Part shown: one piece after another, positions 48,001 through 59,500 of the stretch
Layout of the letters: every line of letters starts with the position of its first letter
How positions within the stretch are numbered: the first letter of the stretch is position 1
Assembly (NCBI GenBank): GCA_040954595.2
Contig: CM082584.2
Location: 4,030,001 to 4,094,000, forward strand
Origin: Balanoglossus misakiensis
Lineage: Eukaryota > Hemichordata
DNA length: 64,000 bases
Direction of reading: 5' to 3'
The notes under the pieces: model-generated
What the model was told of the DNA's origin: nothing
What the model saw: only the letters and a program-made list of their open reading frames with translations
Databases searched by the model: none
Position numbers and translations under genes: made by a program

Positions 48001-51000
48001 TTTGGTGTACACTTCAATCTTCAGAATTGGATGCAATACTGGGAGATACTCAATGTGAAATAACAGGTAATATTATTTTACTTGAAACATTCTTATGTAT
48101 TTTACTGTTGTTATATCCTTCTTAACAATAGCATAATGAAAAAAATGGATTCAGATTATGATCAAAGCTTGGTTCTCCATGGTTTTTTTCAAAAATATCA
48201 AATAAACAAACAAACAAATAAACAAACAATTATTTGTTTGTTTATTATGCCAATCAATAATAACCAGCAAACAAACACAGGAGCGCCCCCTGTGCTGAAA
48301 CATGAACACAGATAGTATCTTGATAATCATTTGATAAAATTGCCTGTGATCATATACAAATTGTTATTTGAGAAATAAGTTTACCCAGGATATGTGGTCT
48401 CTTGTCATAAAAGAAGCAATCTCATTGGCTTGGGCTGTTGGAAGGAACTGATCGTCCTGGCACAAGTAATCTCATTACGAATATAGGTGTTGGCATTGTG
48501 TACTTGCTGATCTGGCTTCATTGTACATTATATGCTACCGGTAATATTGATATCCTTGTATTCAAGCTTGGTATTTACTCCAAGTGTTTGTTTGTAAATA
48601 ACAAACAAGCAAACAAACAAACAACACAGAAGAATATCCGATATCCCTAAAAACACTGAGGGAGCGCCCCCTGTGCTGAAACATGAACACAGATAGTATC
48701 TTGATAATCAAGATACCTAGTCTGATTTGTATTGTATTGTATTGTATTGTATTGTATTGTATTGTATTGTATTGTACATGCATTTTGTTGCAGACCATGA
48801 GACAACTATCATGCATAGACTTCAAAATACTATCTTAGAGCACAGTGAAGTCTTAAATGCAGTTCTGGAATATGCTGCTGAACTGGATTGGTAAGATGAT
48901 AAAAAAAAATATTTTCAAATATTTGTACTTGTGTGAATTCTATGGGATTCATCACAAAATATGTGCATTGTACAGATGGTAATTTTGAGCTATAAAGTGT
49001 CTATTTGTAGTGTAGTAATAAAAGCCTTCTTGCAATATGAGATCATGAGTAAACTATAATAGTATGTACATGAACATGTATTGTTTTGTTAACAATTAAG
49101 TACACCGGTAGTCAGCAGAAATTGAGAGGTACTATATAGATTATTAAAGCCAACAAGCATTTGTGTTCCTTTTCAGTCTAATATCACTGGCTGTATGCGC
49201 AAAGGAATATAACTACACACAACCAGTATTAACACAAAACAATGTAATACACATCAGAGGTGGCAGACATCCACTACAAGAACTTTGTGTCAGTCCATTT
49301 GTACCAAACGATACTCTATCTGGTGACAAAGGCAGCAAAATTAAATTCCTGACTGGTCCAAATTCAAGTGGGAAAAGTGTCTACATAAAGCAGGTAATGT
49401 ACAATTCTCCCTACCTTAAATACCTAAGTGAGTGATGAAAATCTCATATGGTCGACACAATTTCAAGATGGCCGATTTTTGCCATGTTTAAGAAATGTGA
49501 GTTCATAAGCTAAAGTGATGATGGGTCATTCTGAAACTTTTTAACAGAAAAAATAACAAAATGTGAAAAAAGTTTAATGAGTTTAATATGGTAACTACAA
49601 AGACGGACATGTTTGACCAAAGGAAGTCATGAAATACAGTAAACATATCATTTCTTCTATCTCTTACTACAGTGGGTTGTCGACTTTTTGACCAGAATGC
49701 AATGTAATTTGACCCCTATAGCGCAATGTGAAAACCTATGAGCCAGAATTTGGTGTATAATGATATCTGTCAGAAAAAAAATTGAGAAGCCCTTTGCTCT
49801 GCACCCAATCTGATTAAAATCAGATGTATAGCTAGTCATTTTCTTTACTTTTACTTTACTTCTTGGCTGTTCTGTTTGGAAGGGGCCGAGACAGAGGACA
49901 GAACAGCCAAAGCCGAGAGAACAGAATAGCCAAAACTATCGTACCAGCGCCTAAATCTGCATCTGATTTTAATCAGATTGCTCCTTACCATGGCACTGTC
50001 TATTAAGGTCATCTTAAGGAACAGAAAAACTGTCCTCAAATAAATAGAGAAGTTATAGAGAGATAACGTTCAACTGAAATAACGCCTTGCGTCTCGGAAA
50101 ATGTCCTGAAATAGAGAGGTGTCTGTAATGAAAGGTTTCACTGTATCACAGCCGAAGTAGGCGTCGGCCGTCACGATAAAAAGAATTAGACAGAGAAACA
50201 AACAAACAAGGAAAAAACAAAGAAATAACAACCACCGTCATGATAAGATGTACAAATGCATGTGCTTACCTGGTGTCTTCAATTGAGCCGCGTGATTGAG
50301 CAGCTGACACAAAGGACCCGCCCGTATGCTAGTAAATTGCTATATTTAGTGGAAGCAGATCCTTTTTATTTTTTATCAACCCCCCCCCCCCCCCCACGTA
50401 TATGTTGTTAACAGATCTAGGTGTTGGTAACCTGTGTGGTGAGGGCTACTATTAAATTTTGCACGTCTTAACTTTTCATGCCATAACATATACTGTAAAA
50501 CACTTTATTTTCGCGAGTTAAATTTTTTGCGATATCGAGAGAGGCCACTGTTTCGTGAGTATTAATTTTCGCGTTCTCTTATTTCATTCACTGCATCGTT
50601 ATCTTCAAAATAAATTTACGCAACTTTTTATTTTCACGTTATTTTGGCTCTCGCGTATTTTGCGAAAATTTATTGCTCGCGAAAATAAAGTGTTTTACAG
50701 TAACCTACATTTTGACAGGTTGGTCTGATTGTATTTCTGGCTCATATTGGGAGTTTTGTACCAGCTGAGTCTGCCCACATTTGTATGCTGGATAGAATCT
50801 TTACCAGGATTCATTCCAGGGAATCTGTCACCACTGGCCTCTCCACATTCCTTATTGATCTCAATCAGGTGAGAATGTTACAAGATATTAGGTTTTTAAA
50901 GGGCGTGACGATCGTTTTATGCGCATGTGCTAAACCAGAGACTCTGCATGGTTACAAAAATTTGTATAGAGTCAATGCCATAAGGCAGTGTGCTGTCCTG

Positions 51001-54000
51001 ACAACAGACAAGATGGTGGCGACCATAGTTTGTGTCGGTGAATTGGAAAAGACAGCAAAGTGGGGGAAAAGAAGGGACAAAACTAGAGTCTGCTTATATG
51101 ATATGCATGAAATATAGAAGGAAGCGAAGGTAGTCCACTATTTGAATGCTTCGAATGCAAAATTTGCAGAATTTGGATGTAATATGTTTGTACACACGAC
51201 ATTACGCACATGCGCATAAAGTCGATCGACAGCCTTTAACAGTTCGTGTGTATTTCCACTCATGTATTATATCATAATTGGATTCATCAGCCAACAGATG
51301 AAAAAGCGCAGTAGAATTCATTACCCACCCAACATTCCTGGATAATATACAAGAAAGAAGCTTGCGAAAGTAAAGTGTCTTGTATAAATTCTTTGAAACA
51401 ATGAAGTTCTACACAAAAATATATAAATTTACTTGAACAATATTTGAAAATAATTGTTTCTGTAGGATGTGCATGATAATAGTAAAGATTTATAACAAAC
51501 TTTTTCTACAGTAAAACGGGTTATTTTCGCGACAGGTAATTTTCCCGATATCAAAAGAGGCAACTGTTATGAGAGGATTTATTTTTGCATTCTCGTATTT
51601 CTCGTGGATCGTTATCTCTGAAAAACATTTTATGTGACTTTTTATTTACATTTTTTTCGGCCCTCGCGTATTTCGCGAACATTATATAACCCCTTTTACA
51701 GTATTTTTTTTATAAATTTAATTATGTTACATTCCATTACTGCTGTACGTTTCTGGTGTCAAAAACATATAATAATTTCTTTATAGATTTGTGTGGCATT
51801 AAAGTATGCAGGTCAGCGTTCATTGGTGTTGCTGGATGAGTTTGGAAAGGGTACACAGACAATGGATGGAATAGCCTTACTATGTGGCTGTTTACAGCAT
51901 TGGATAAACCAGGCCAAGAATTGTCCTCATGTCTTGGTATCTTCTCATTTCCATACCATTGTACATCAACATCTGCTGTCAAAGTCATCCATCATTCAAT
52001 TTCAGGTCAGTCAATATTTGCATCTCTGTTTTTAGTGTCGCTATATTCAAACTGGGATGTTCACATGAAACAAAATTAGAAGACATCAACTTGTGATGGC
52101 CGCTCTCATTAAAGTAGTATATGCTTTGGAAATCAAAGTCAAAGACTTTTCTCATATTTTGCTGAAGTATTCTCTCTTAAAGGTTGAGAATAAAAATTAA
52201 AGGCCCACCAAGACATCAACTTGTGATGGCCGCTCTCATTAAAGTAGTATATGCTTTGGAAATCAAAGTCAAAGACTTTTCTCATATTTTGCTGAAGTAT
52301 TCTCTCTTAAAGGTTGAGAATAAAAATTAAAGGCCCACCTTGCAGAATTTTGAATGATCAGAGAGCAAAATTGTCTCCAATTTAAAATTCAAAATGGCCG
52401 CACCAGTCTCTGTGTTTACTCTATGGAGAATATGGTTATTATGAAAACAAGATGGCAAACACCCTATTTTCTTCTTTGTTTTCAAAAAGACTCCTCACAC
52501 ACTTTAGCAAATAATTAAAATGAATTGAGGACTGTCATATTTCTGATCATCTTTCTCCAAGGCACATCCTACCTTAATTATTTTATTCCTCTCTGATAGA
52601 TGATGGAAGTTTTGGAAGACAAGGATGAATTGGTGTCCCTCTATCAATTAATTGATGGCCATAATAGCAGCAGTTATGCCCACCATGTTGCCAAAGTTGC
52701 TGGATTGTCGACCAAGATACTGGGCAGAGCTCAAGAGGTCATTTTCAATTATTCTTTATTTCATGCAGTAATCTTTAACCCTTTCACCCCCAGTTTCCAC
52801 TATAGAGGTCTTTCTCATACCATAGAAAAGAAGGGTAAAAATGCAGTTTCTGATTGTGCATAGGCAAACCATGATATGTTTGTGTGAATAGGAACATCCC
52901 TACTTTAAAGCCCCTATAGCTGTCAAATTTCAAATATTTTTTTCCACACAAAAAAACATCAAATATATATTGCCTATCCTCAAAAATCTTCACCATTAAG
53001 CCGTATAACTTGCATTTGCATCAGTTTGTCATCTCTTGATAGCAGCATACTGTTTGTATGGAGGCTGATTAAATCTGTGTGGCACCTGTTTAATACATTG
53101 CGTGTTCAAATTGCAACTTGCAGTCACAATTAGGCATCGATAAGGTGTTTATGTATACCTATCAGTAAGCTTATTTAGATGGATCAATTTTGGGGTGGAA
53201 AATAAAGTCATGAAAATAATGCAAAAAAGTGGCAGCTCTAGAGGCTTTAAAATATCCTTTGGTGGCACAAGACTATATACGTGATTGAAAGGCACTGTCT
53301 TGCAGTTGTAAAAATGAGTAGCCATGCAATCAACTAATCTCAATTTAATAAATACTGCTTTGTGCACACTCTAAGATTACACACACAACATGAGTGATTT
53401 CAAGGAATGATTTTGTATACAAAACATTAATATATTTTTCAAAGGTACAGGACTGATGGTGATGCATATTTTTTTTATTTGTCAAAAACAAAAGTCATGA
53501 CAACAATGTTTGTTAGAAGGCACACTGACTGATGCGGTGTGCTCATTTGAAGAGTTTGGACAGATACAGACTTACTGTAAAACGGGTTATTTTCGCGTCA
53601 GGAAATTTTCATGATATCAAAGGAGGCAACTGTTACGCAAGAATTAATTTTTCGCATTCTCTTATTTTTACTGGATAGTTATCTCCGAAAAACGTTTTAT
53701 GCGACTTTTAATATTCACATTTTCTTGGCTCTCGCGTATTTCGCGACAATTTATTTCTCGCGAAAATAACCCGTTTTACAGTATTCAGCCTCAGCTTGCT
53801 GCAGTGATTCATTAACATGTGAATATCCTTTGGTGATTACAGGTCTGGTCGTTGCTTCAACAGAAGAAAGCAATACACATTCCACATGTATCCAATGATG
53901 ACAAGAAGAAGAGCTATGAATCAGTTGTTCGACAATTTCTGAAGTTGAATTTTGAGAAAGATAATCTGCAATCGTTTCTTAATCAATTGATTACCATTGT

Positions 54001-54016
54001 TTCTCAGAAAACATGA
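42042..54016 (+). CDS. MSH5: MutS homologue 5 (5' partial, 15 exons)
   Basis: The exons are 42042-42087, 42923-43061, 43489-43551, 44253-44324, 45139-45195, 45929-46001, 46605-46795, 47229-47274, 48025-48066, 48794-48890, 49177-49393, 50719-50868, 51787-52005, 52600-52737 and 53843-54016. All have AG/GT borders and join in frame to 573 residues. MSH5 pairs with MSH4 as a sliding clamp that stabilises meiotic recombination intermediates in the nucleus. Visible marks are a Walker [19 protein letters not shown], a Walker [10 protein letters not shown] and an SSHFHTI switch segment. The first exon reads [16 protein letters not shown], which corresponds to about residue 260 of the roughly 830-residue vertebrate protein. 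The N-terminal third is therefore missing from this side; no candidate exons are seen between it and copy B. MSH5 is distinguished from MSH2-6 by the IDLNQ segment and the overall collinear match. Confidence 0.92.
42550..42636. mobile_element. Short CCCTTTCACC / GGTGAAAGGG element
   Basis: This is an 87-bp intronic insert with inverted CCCTTTCACC ends and TTAA on the right. A single related terminus (TTAACCCTTTCACCCCCAG) lies at 52775. It fits a piggyBac-like miniature element. Confidence 0.45.
45266..45543. mobile_element. TIR element in MSH5 intron
   Basis: The inverted ends AGGCC...AATATGTGCCGATTAC and GTAATCGG...CACATATT...GGCC are bordered by TA. It has no coding capacity. Confidence 0.5.
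46040..46466. mobile_element. TTAA element, AGGGACAAAG ends
   Basis: The ends AGGGACAAAGTCTCTCTC and their inverse extend as roughly 60-bp inverted repeats (to TTGATACAAGACACC). The left flank is TTAA; the right copy has decayed to TGAA. The same family occurs at 54500-54840. Confidence 0.65.
46605..46795 (+). CDS. MSH5: MSH5 exon 7 of those visible
   Basis: This exon encodes the conserved [19 protein letters not shown] and LGYLLAIPR segments that characterise MSH5 upstream of the ATPase. The open frame stops six bases past the donor at 46796. Confidence 0.88.
46959..47148. mobile_element. 190-bp TTAA element, AGGCATACGGTCACC ends
   Basis: The inverted termini AGGCATACGGTCACCTACG and CGT...GGTGACTGTATACCT lie between TTAA at 46955-46958 and 47149-47152. 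It is intronic and non-coding. Confidence 0.65.
48213..48780. repeat. Low-complexity and duplicated block in MSH5 intron
   Basis: AAAC-rich and complementary GTTT-rich runs occur near 48205-48245 and 48590-48625. A direct repeat (GAGCGCCCCCTGTGCTGAAAC onward, about 50 bp) is present at about 48281 and 48662. A TTGTA pentanucleotide repeat spans 48727-48777. Confidence 0.6.
49177..49393 (+). CDS. MSH5: MSH5 Walker A exon
   Basis: This exon encodes the [11 protein letters not shown] motif and the nucleotide-binding loop GPNSSGKS, then YIKQ at the donor. The lysine-serine of Walker A is intact, so ATP binding should be possible. Confidence 0.9.
49807..49981. mobile_element. Small inverted-repeat element
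   Basis: CAATCTGATTAAAATCAGAT at the left faces ATCTGATTTTAATCAGATTG at the right. Each end is itself nearly palindromic. A lone related end is at about 46864. Confidence 0.4.
50493..50700. mobile_element. Tc1/mariner-like miniature element 1
   Basis: The element lies between TA dinucleotides, with ends CTGTAAAACACTTTATTTTC and the inverse. The core is rich in TTTTCGCG-type motifs. It is one of three family members in MSH5 introns. Confidence 0.65.
50719..50868 (+). CDS. MSH5: MSH5 signature exon ([16 protein letters not shown])
   Basis: A fifty-codon exon in phase 0 encodes [15 protein letters not shown] and [12 protein letters not shown], the ATPase signature segment in which MSH5 has IDLNQ in place of the usual MutS E-rich sequence. 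Confidence 0.9.
51507..51703. mobile_element. Tc1/mariner-like miniature element 2
   Basis: The left end is TACAGTAAAACGGGTTATTT and the right end CCCCTTTTACAGTA. This is a diverged member of the family at 50493 and 53573. Confidence 0.6.
51787..52005 (+). CDS. MSH5: MSH5 Walker B exon
   Basis: A 73-codon exon carries [17 protein letters not shown] (Walker B aspartate-glutamate intact) and [11 protein letters not shown], the switch segment. Confidence 0.9.
52081..52340. repeat. Perfect 130-bp tandem duplication
   Basis: 52081-52210 and 52211-52340 are identical apart from the last base, beginning AGACATCAACTTGTGATGG. The copy lies in an MSH5 intron. Confidence 0.85.
53573..53783. mobile_element. 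Tc1/mariner-like miniature element 3
   Basis: The ends TACTGTAAAACGGGTTATTT and its inverse are bordered by TA. This is the best preserved pair of termini in the family. Confidence 0.65.
53843..54016 (+). CDS. MSH5: Last MSH5 exon
   Basis: This exon encodes the C-terminal helical segment (VWSLLQQKK ... VSQKT-stop), 57 codons plus TGA. The length is close to that expected for the family's C-terminus. Confidence 0.85.
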   Translation, partial: VWSLLQQKKAIHIPHVSNDDKKKSYESVVRQFLKLNFEKDNLQSFLNQLITIVSQKT

Positions 54017-54499
54017 ATTTTGATATAAAGTTTTGCCCGAGGAAATCTGTTAAAGGATGAAGTCATCAGATCCTTATCTCCACATCTGTGCTCATAAACG
54101 ATGCATTTTACCATCAATATTTTAGTGTGATAAAATCAAAATACATATGTATCTGGAAAATCTAAGTATATATAATTCAGAGTTCATTAATGTAAACAAA
54201 TGCATCCATTGTGAATCTCGCAGATGCACTTTGTTCATTGTTTAACAGGAGTTTGGTATTTGAAAATGTTGCTTGTAAAATATACCACTCTTTGTGTAGT
54301 GTTTTCATGAGTACTGGCATAAAGTACATAGAAATTGTCGAAGTTCAGTCCCAATTAAAAAAAAATACTGTTTTAACCACTGTTGGGGGTTGTATACGCA
54401 TGATACAAGGTCCATCACACGAATACCACACTTCCATTCACCAGAATTGTAATAAGTGTATTGCACTCCTTTTTATGCAAAACTCCAATGATCCTTTAA

Positions 54500-54840
54500 A
54501 GGGACAAAGTCTCTCTCTCGCAACCCCTTTTCCATTAATTATGTTTTGATACAAGGCACCATTTATGTTATTCCACGTGTGGATATATCGTGAATCAACT
54601 TTCAACCACACACAACTTCCATCCCGCTCGTAGGATATGAGAGTAAAAATCTCGCCAAAATGAATAAACAGTAGAGACCGATTATTCATTTTGGTGAATT
54701 TTTCACTCTCTGGTGGGATGGAAGTTGTGTGTGGTTGAACGTTGATTCACTATATATCCACATGTAGAATAACATAAATGGTGTCTTCTATCAAACCAAA
54801 TTAATTGAAAAAGGGACAGCGAGAGAGAGACTTTGTCCCT
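54500..54840. mobile_element. 341-bp TTAA element, AGGGACAAAG ends
   Basis: The flanks are intact TTAA at 54496-54499 and 54841-54844. Long inverted ends begin AGGGACAAAGTCTCTCTC and continue through TTGATACAAGGCACC. It is a sister of 46040-46466. Confidence 0.75.
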
Positions 54841-56130
54841 TTAATGTATTGGTGACGGAAGTCTCTCCCAACCTTTGAGAACATGTCATTTACAGACTCC
54901 CTTTGAGAGGCTCCTTTTGATTGTTTCTTGATTCCATTTTATTCCCATGTCAGTTTTCAATTATAATATTCCTCCTGCCTTCGTTGCAAAATGCATTCAA
55001 GGAGAAAGCCTTCAGTCTCAATTTTTCTGATTATCTGTTGAATTCAGGTTGATATTTACTTTCTTTACAAATAGATGACAAAAGTTTACTATGTGGATAT
55101 GCTTTTGCAGTGGTTTTACTGAGGTTGGGAAACATTGGTTTCATACCCGGGGGGGGGGGGGGGAATTATGGTATTAGAAGTAGACTCGAAAGGTTGGTCA
55201 CTGCAACTCACTGATAATCATGATTCGTTCGTGAATTTGTGAGAGAGAGAGGGAGAGGCAGGGAGGGTGGAGAGTGCCCTCAAAACGACATGTCTCTCAG
55301 TCAGACCAACCAACCAACCAAGGATTGTTGCTTCAATCAAGTACCATATAAAACAGGTGTGTCTGTTTAAGGAATTTTACTCTAGCAAGACTTCTTTGAG
55401 GTAGTCATCATAAATGTCAAAAGACAATCAACGGGGCTAGGTTGAGATTTGAAACGACCGATTTTGATTTGCCATCTTTTTTTCAGAGCCATGTTGTGCA
55501 TTGCTTTGGATAAGTTGTAAGAATTTTGAAAATGTTTAAATGTTCTTTCATATATTGTTGATTTCAGTGACTGACATTTTGCAGTCAAGGAGCTTTATAT
55601 GTGTTTTTATGTTGACAAAAAACATCCAAGGAGTTTATGACAAAATAAAATGATACAGTTAATTACAGGTGTTTTGCTCATGAATGTGTATGTATGTGAT
55701 GAGGACAATTCGATGGTCATTAATTAGAATGAAAACAACAACAACAGAATGATGTTACATGCATGCATGTAAAAACTTGAATAATAAGGGTTCAGCAATT
55801 GTTTGCCAGGATTTGGAGATTGAAATGAATATCACCAGATTTCCCAGGCTCCACAGCAAGTGTTGATCAGACACCACCAGCTATCTGAATGTACTGAAAG
55901 ACATATGGCTGTTTCCTTTAATGGTCAATTTGCATTTTTAATTAACATGAAATTAAATCGAAGTATGAGTACGTCAAAAATTATCAAAATAATGTTGCAA
56001 AATAAGGGTGTGGTCTTTATTGAATATGTGGTTTCACCTGGAACTTTGACAGTATTGCTGAATTTTTGCTAAGATTGGGAAACATTGGTAAAATAAATTA
56101 GCAGGTTTTATACCCAGGGGAAATCACGTA

Positions 56131-56340
56131 ATGGTGAGATCCGATTATAGTGTTTTTTTCTATCACGTCACTTTTTACGTTCAACATAACACTGAGAAGA
56201 GCACCATGCTTTATATTTGTTACAAAAACTTTGTACTGTGCTGTAGTGTATATTTGACATTTCCATTTAATGTCATAATCTTTAATTGTTAGTCGTAGTT
56301 GAGAGTTACCAACTACAGATTTGTTAATTTTATCCAGGTT
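56131..56340. pseudogene. Relic of a third TRIM-Deltex intron 2 end
   Basis: The segment from GGTGAGATCCGATTAT to TTTATCCAGGTT follows, block by block, the sequence before exon 3 in copies A (29728-30042) and B (39807-40194). Shared blocks include AGAAGAGCAC, TGTATATTTGACAT and CCATTTAAT. It is much more diverged than A is from B. After the CAG the exon sequence is not preserved. Confidence 0.6.
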
Positions 56341-56544
56341 TATTTGGAAAGATGCTGACTGGTGATCTTAGTAGTAGCACAACTGGTGATATTTGCATAA
56401 AAACAATGATCCTTTTTTTTAAATTTCCATTCATTTAATCTTACATGTATCATATAGATATATCGTGTTTTGATAAAATAATAATAATAATAATATATAA
56501 AAAGAGATTCACCATGTACAGTTGTTTAACAAAATATTTACATC

Positions 56545-57729
56545 TCAGACAGAAGCAAGGATTTTCTTCCCATAATGGGTGAAATCTGAATTATTATTCC
56601 TTTTGAGTATTTGGTGCATAAATTGTAGATATCTGTAAAATATATCGAAATTGGTGTTTGCTCTAATGCTGTTAATATATTGTTGTAAGTGGACCCATGA
56701 AGCGAATACACAATACTTTGCAATAGTAATGACAATGTTTACAAATCTATAAAGAGGATAACTGTGCACAGTTTTGTAACCAATAATAGCAGTTTCTAAG
56801 TTGACCTCGGACATATGCCAAGTTTGCTGAGCAAAGCAGAAAAACGCTGCCAAAAATCCCCTAAACGTTGACATTTTAAAAATAGATGCTCATAAAATCA
56901 GTTACATTACAAAGACAACATTGATAATTTTTACTAATTTTCCATCTTAAAAAATTGATGCCACATGGCAAAATGTTATGCATATAATCTTAAAGTTAAA
57001 TTCAGCAAGTTTCCTATCACTACACAATCCAGTCGTTTGGTTAACCCATATAGTTCTCCACTGTAGTGGAGTAGTCATGGTCAAACGACGATTCCACGTA
57101 CTTTAACAATATGGACGAATAAAACGATTTTGCACAAAAATACTGTAAAGTAACGCGAGACAGATCATTAGGTAAAACAAAAAATTTTCCATTGACATGA
57201 AGAAAATTCTTTTCTCTACGCATCTGATGCAACTAAGTACCTTTCAACACAGATTTCCATTCTCTGGGAATAAGATTCCGCAACTTCATCCATTCAACAA
57301 TCCAATTTGACGTATCCGCGAGTTTTTGTAACAACAGTGTAGGTGGAAGAAAATCGCCATTGGTATCGACAATGTCCTGTACATAGATAATATTTGAGTA
57401 AATCCAACCAGGGAAAAAAAGAGTCTTACCATTATCTGAAATGTTGATATTACCCCAAATAATTTGATTACGCACATCTAAATGACTGGGTTTGGAGAAA
57501 GTGATGCAACCACCTTTTGCACTATGCCAAGCTGAAATAACTTGTTTATAGAAAAAAAGGAATTATCTCGAGAAATGGGAAACAGGAATGTTGCTAAAAT
57601 TGAAATGAAAAATAAGAAGATCTGGACCATAGTACCCGAGCCAATGAAGTGGCAAGGCCTACCATTTGGCAGAAGAACTGTCACATAATCTATGAACCCA
57701 TGATGCACAAAAGGCATCATGAATGACAA
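56545..57729 (-). pseudogene. LINE C-terminal region, frameshifted
   Basis: Fragments in several frames (57478-57729, 57233-57475, 56545-56874) show the usual post-RT features of L1/Tx1 ORF2: a WGNINISDNGKTLFFPGWI block, YVQDIVDTNGDF and a final segment with FAQQTWHMSEVN. Frameshifts separate them. Confidence 0.65.
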
Positions 57730-59500
57730 AAATATCAGACATGTTTAGTCCCCCACAATCATAAGGGCCAATGAGTGTGAGCCTTTTGATTTTGTCTGGC
57801 TTGTCATTCCACAGAAATTTGAAAATAAGACGGTTGATATTCGTGAGCCACGTTTCAAAAGCGCCAAGATTAAGCATAAGGTAGTAAATTGTGGGCAGTG
57901 CCAAAGACTTTAAAACCATAATTTTGCCATAAAGGCTCAGCTTACGGCGTGACCAGATGTTGAGCACGCTTTTAAGCCTTTCAATTTTCTTTTCCCAATT
58001 CAAAAGTAAACATTTCAGTCGATCGTATCCAAAGAAGACCCCAAGGGATTTTATAGGCTGTTGCTCCCACATCAAACCCCCAGGTTTATCATTCCTGTTT
58101 TTCCAAGTACCAAGCCAAAGACCCTCTGATTTGCTAACATTAAGCTGTAACCCAGAAACTGACCCAAAGGATTTGACCACATCAATCGCTCTAAGAATGG
58201 AAACGTCATCTGATACAAAAAGAGTTGTATCGTCAGCAACCTGCGAAATTTTGATTTCAGTAAGAGTGGGGAAGAGGACAGACACGTTATTAATATTAAT
58301 CCCAACGATGTCGCGGCATTGGCGGATGTGTGTTGCCATGACTTCAACTGCTAGCAAGAATAAAAGGGCAGACAGAGGACAACCTTGGAGCATTCCTCGA
58401 TGAAGACCAAAGTGAGACGAAGACCAACCATTGTTGATAACACAGCTTTCACAGGAATTGTACATGGTTTTTATCGTGCCTATAACGTTTTCGCAAAAAT
58501 TAAACTTGTGCAATACTGCGAAAAGAAAATTTCTCTCAAGCATATCAAATGCCTTTGAAGAATCCAGAAAAAGGATTGAACCCTCCAGATCCTCATCCCC
58601 CGTATAATCAACAATATATTGAATAAGGCGTATGTTTTGACCAATATACCTGCCCTTGATCAAAGCAGTTTGGTCCGGACTGATAAGTTTTGGGAGTACA
58701 GTTTGCAAACGTCTCGCAAAAGCCATTGCCAAAATTTTGTAATCAATGTTGAGAAGACTGATTGGTCTCCAATTTAACAGCTGATCACGCTCTTCTTTTT
58801 TGTGAATGAGTTTAATGATAGCACGTCTTTGTGAGGGAGACAGCGTTCCTTTAGTTAGGCCTTCAATAATCGAATCGAAAACAAGTGGTCCTATAAACTC
58901 CCAGCAAGTTTTGTAGAATTCTGCTGGTAATCCGTCGGGTCCGGGCGTTTTGCCATTTTTCAGACTTTTTACCGATTCAGTGCATTCTTGGAACATGAAA
59001 TCCCTATCAAGACATGCCTTCTCTCCTTCAGATAAAACATTTTCTGGGTAAATCAAACGTAAATACTCAGAAATGTTATTTTCGGAGATATTGCTCGAGG
59101 TGTACAACTTGCTATAAGAACTTTTGCAACAGTCTATAATCTCTTGTGTGGAAGTAACAGTACGGCCATCATCAGAACACATAAAAGAATCAATTGTACT
59201 GACACGAGCTTGCTTGCGCTCAAGATTTAAAAAATACTTTGTCGGTTTTTCCCCCTTAAGTGACCAGTTCACCCTTGACCTTATTCTGGCACCTTCCACT
59301 TGGTAGTCGTACCATTTGTTAATTTGGTCCTTTACCACACTGTACTGAGACAAAGTATGTGAGCTCAAATTGTCATGGAGATCACGCTCTATTTGTTGTA
59401 AACGTTTCTCTAAATGTTTGATCTCTTTCTTCTTTTCTTGGCAAGCTATTTTGAATAACAAATTGTAAAATCTTTGATGCGAATTTTCACCAGATCCCAA
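57659..59500 (-). CDS. LINE ORF2 reverse transcriptase segment
   Basis: A 613-codon open stretch includes the RT motifs NGKTPGPDGLPAEFYK, WRPISLLNIDYKI, SKAFDMLERNF, GCPLSALLFLLAVE and the catalytic VADDTTLF (the common form is FADD). RT copies element RNA at a nicked target. It is an uninterrupted part of an otherwise broken ORF2, overlapping the endonuclease frame by 55 nt in a different phase. The frame itself is intact but the element cannot make a full ORF2. Confidence 0.85.
   Translation of the reverse strand: MGSGENSHQRFYNLLFKIACQEKKKEIKHLEKRLQQIERDLHDNLSSHTLSQYSVVKDQINKWYDYQVEGARIRSRVNWSLKGEKPTKYFLNLERKQARVSTIDSFMCSDDGRTVTSTQEIIDCCKSSYSKLYTSSNISENNISEYLRLIYPENVLSEGEKACLDRDFMFQECTESVKSLKNGKTPGPDGLPAEFYKTCWEFIGPLVFDSIIEGLTKGTLSPSQRRAIIKLIHKKEERDQLLNWRPISLLNIDYKILAMAFARRLQTVLPKLISPDQTALIKGRYIGQNIRLIQYIVDYTGDEDLEGSILFLDSSKAFDMLERNFLFAVLHKFNFCENVIGTIKTMYNSCESCVINNGWSSSHFGLHRGMLQGCPLSALLFLLAVEVMATHIRQCRDIVGININNVSVLFPTLTEIKISQVADDTTLFVSDDVSILRAIDVVKSFGSVSGLQLNVSKSEGLWLGTWKNRNDKPGGLMWEQQPIKSLGVFFGYDRLKCLLLNWEKKIERLKSVLNIWSRRKLSLYGKIMVLKSLALPTIYYLMLNLGAFETWLTNINRLIFKFLWNDKPDKIKRLTLIGPYDCGGLNMSDIFVIHDAFCASWVHRLCDSSSAKW

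Larger units (their letters stand above)
54017..56480. other. Non-coding region downstream of MSH5
   Basis: This region contains the MSH5 3' UTR (end not identified), the TTAA element at 54500-54840, a G-run at about 55149-55164, a GA-rich patch at about 55240-55275 and the TRIM-Deltex intron relic at 56131-56340. GGGAAACATTGGT is repeated near 55127 and 56080. I see no supported gene. Confidence 0.55.

Noticed and set aside
57957-58403. 148-codon plus-strand frame
   Set aside because: It is antisense to the LINE reverse transcriptase, hence a shadow.
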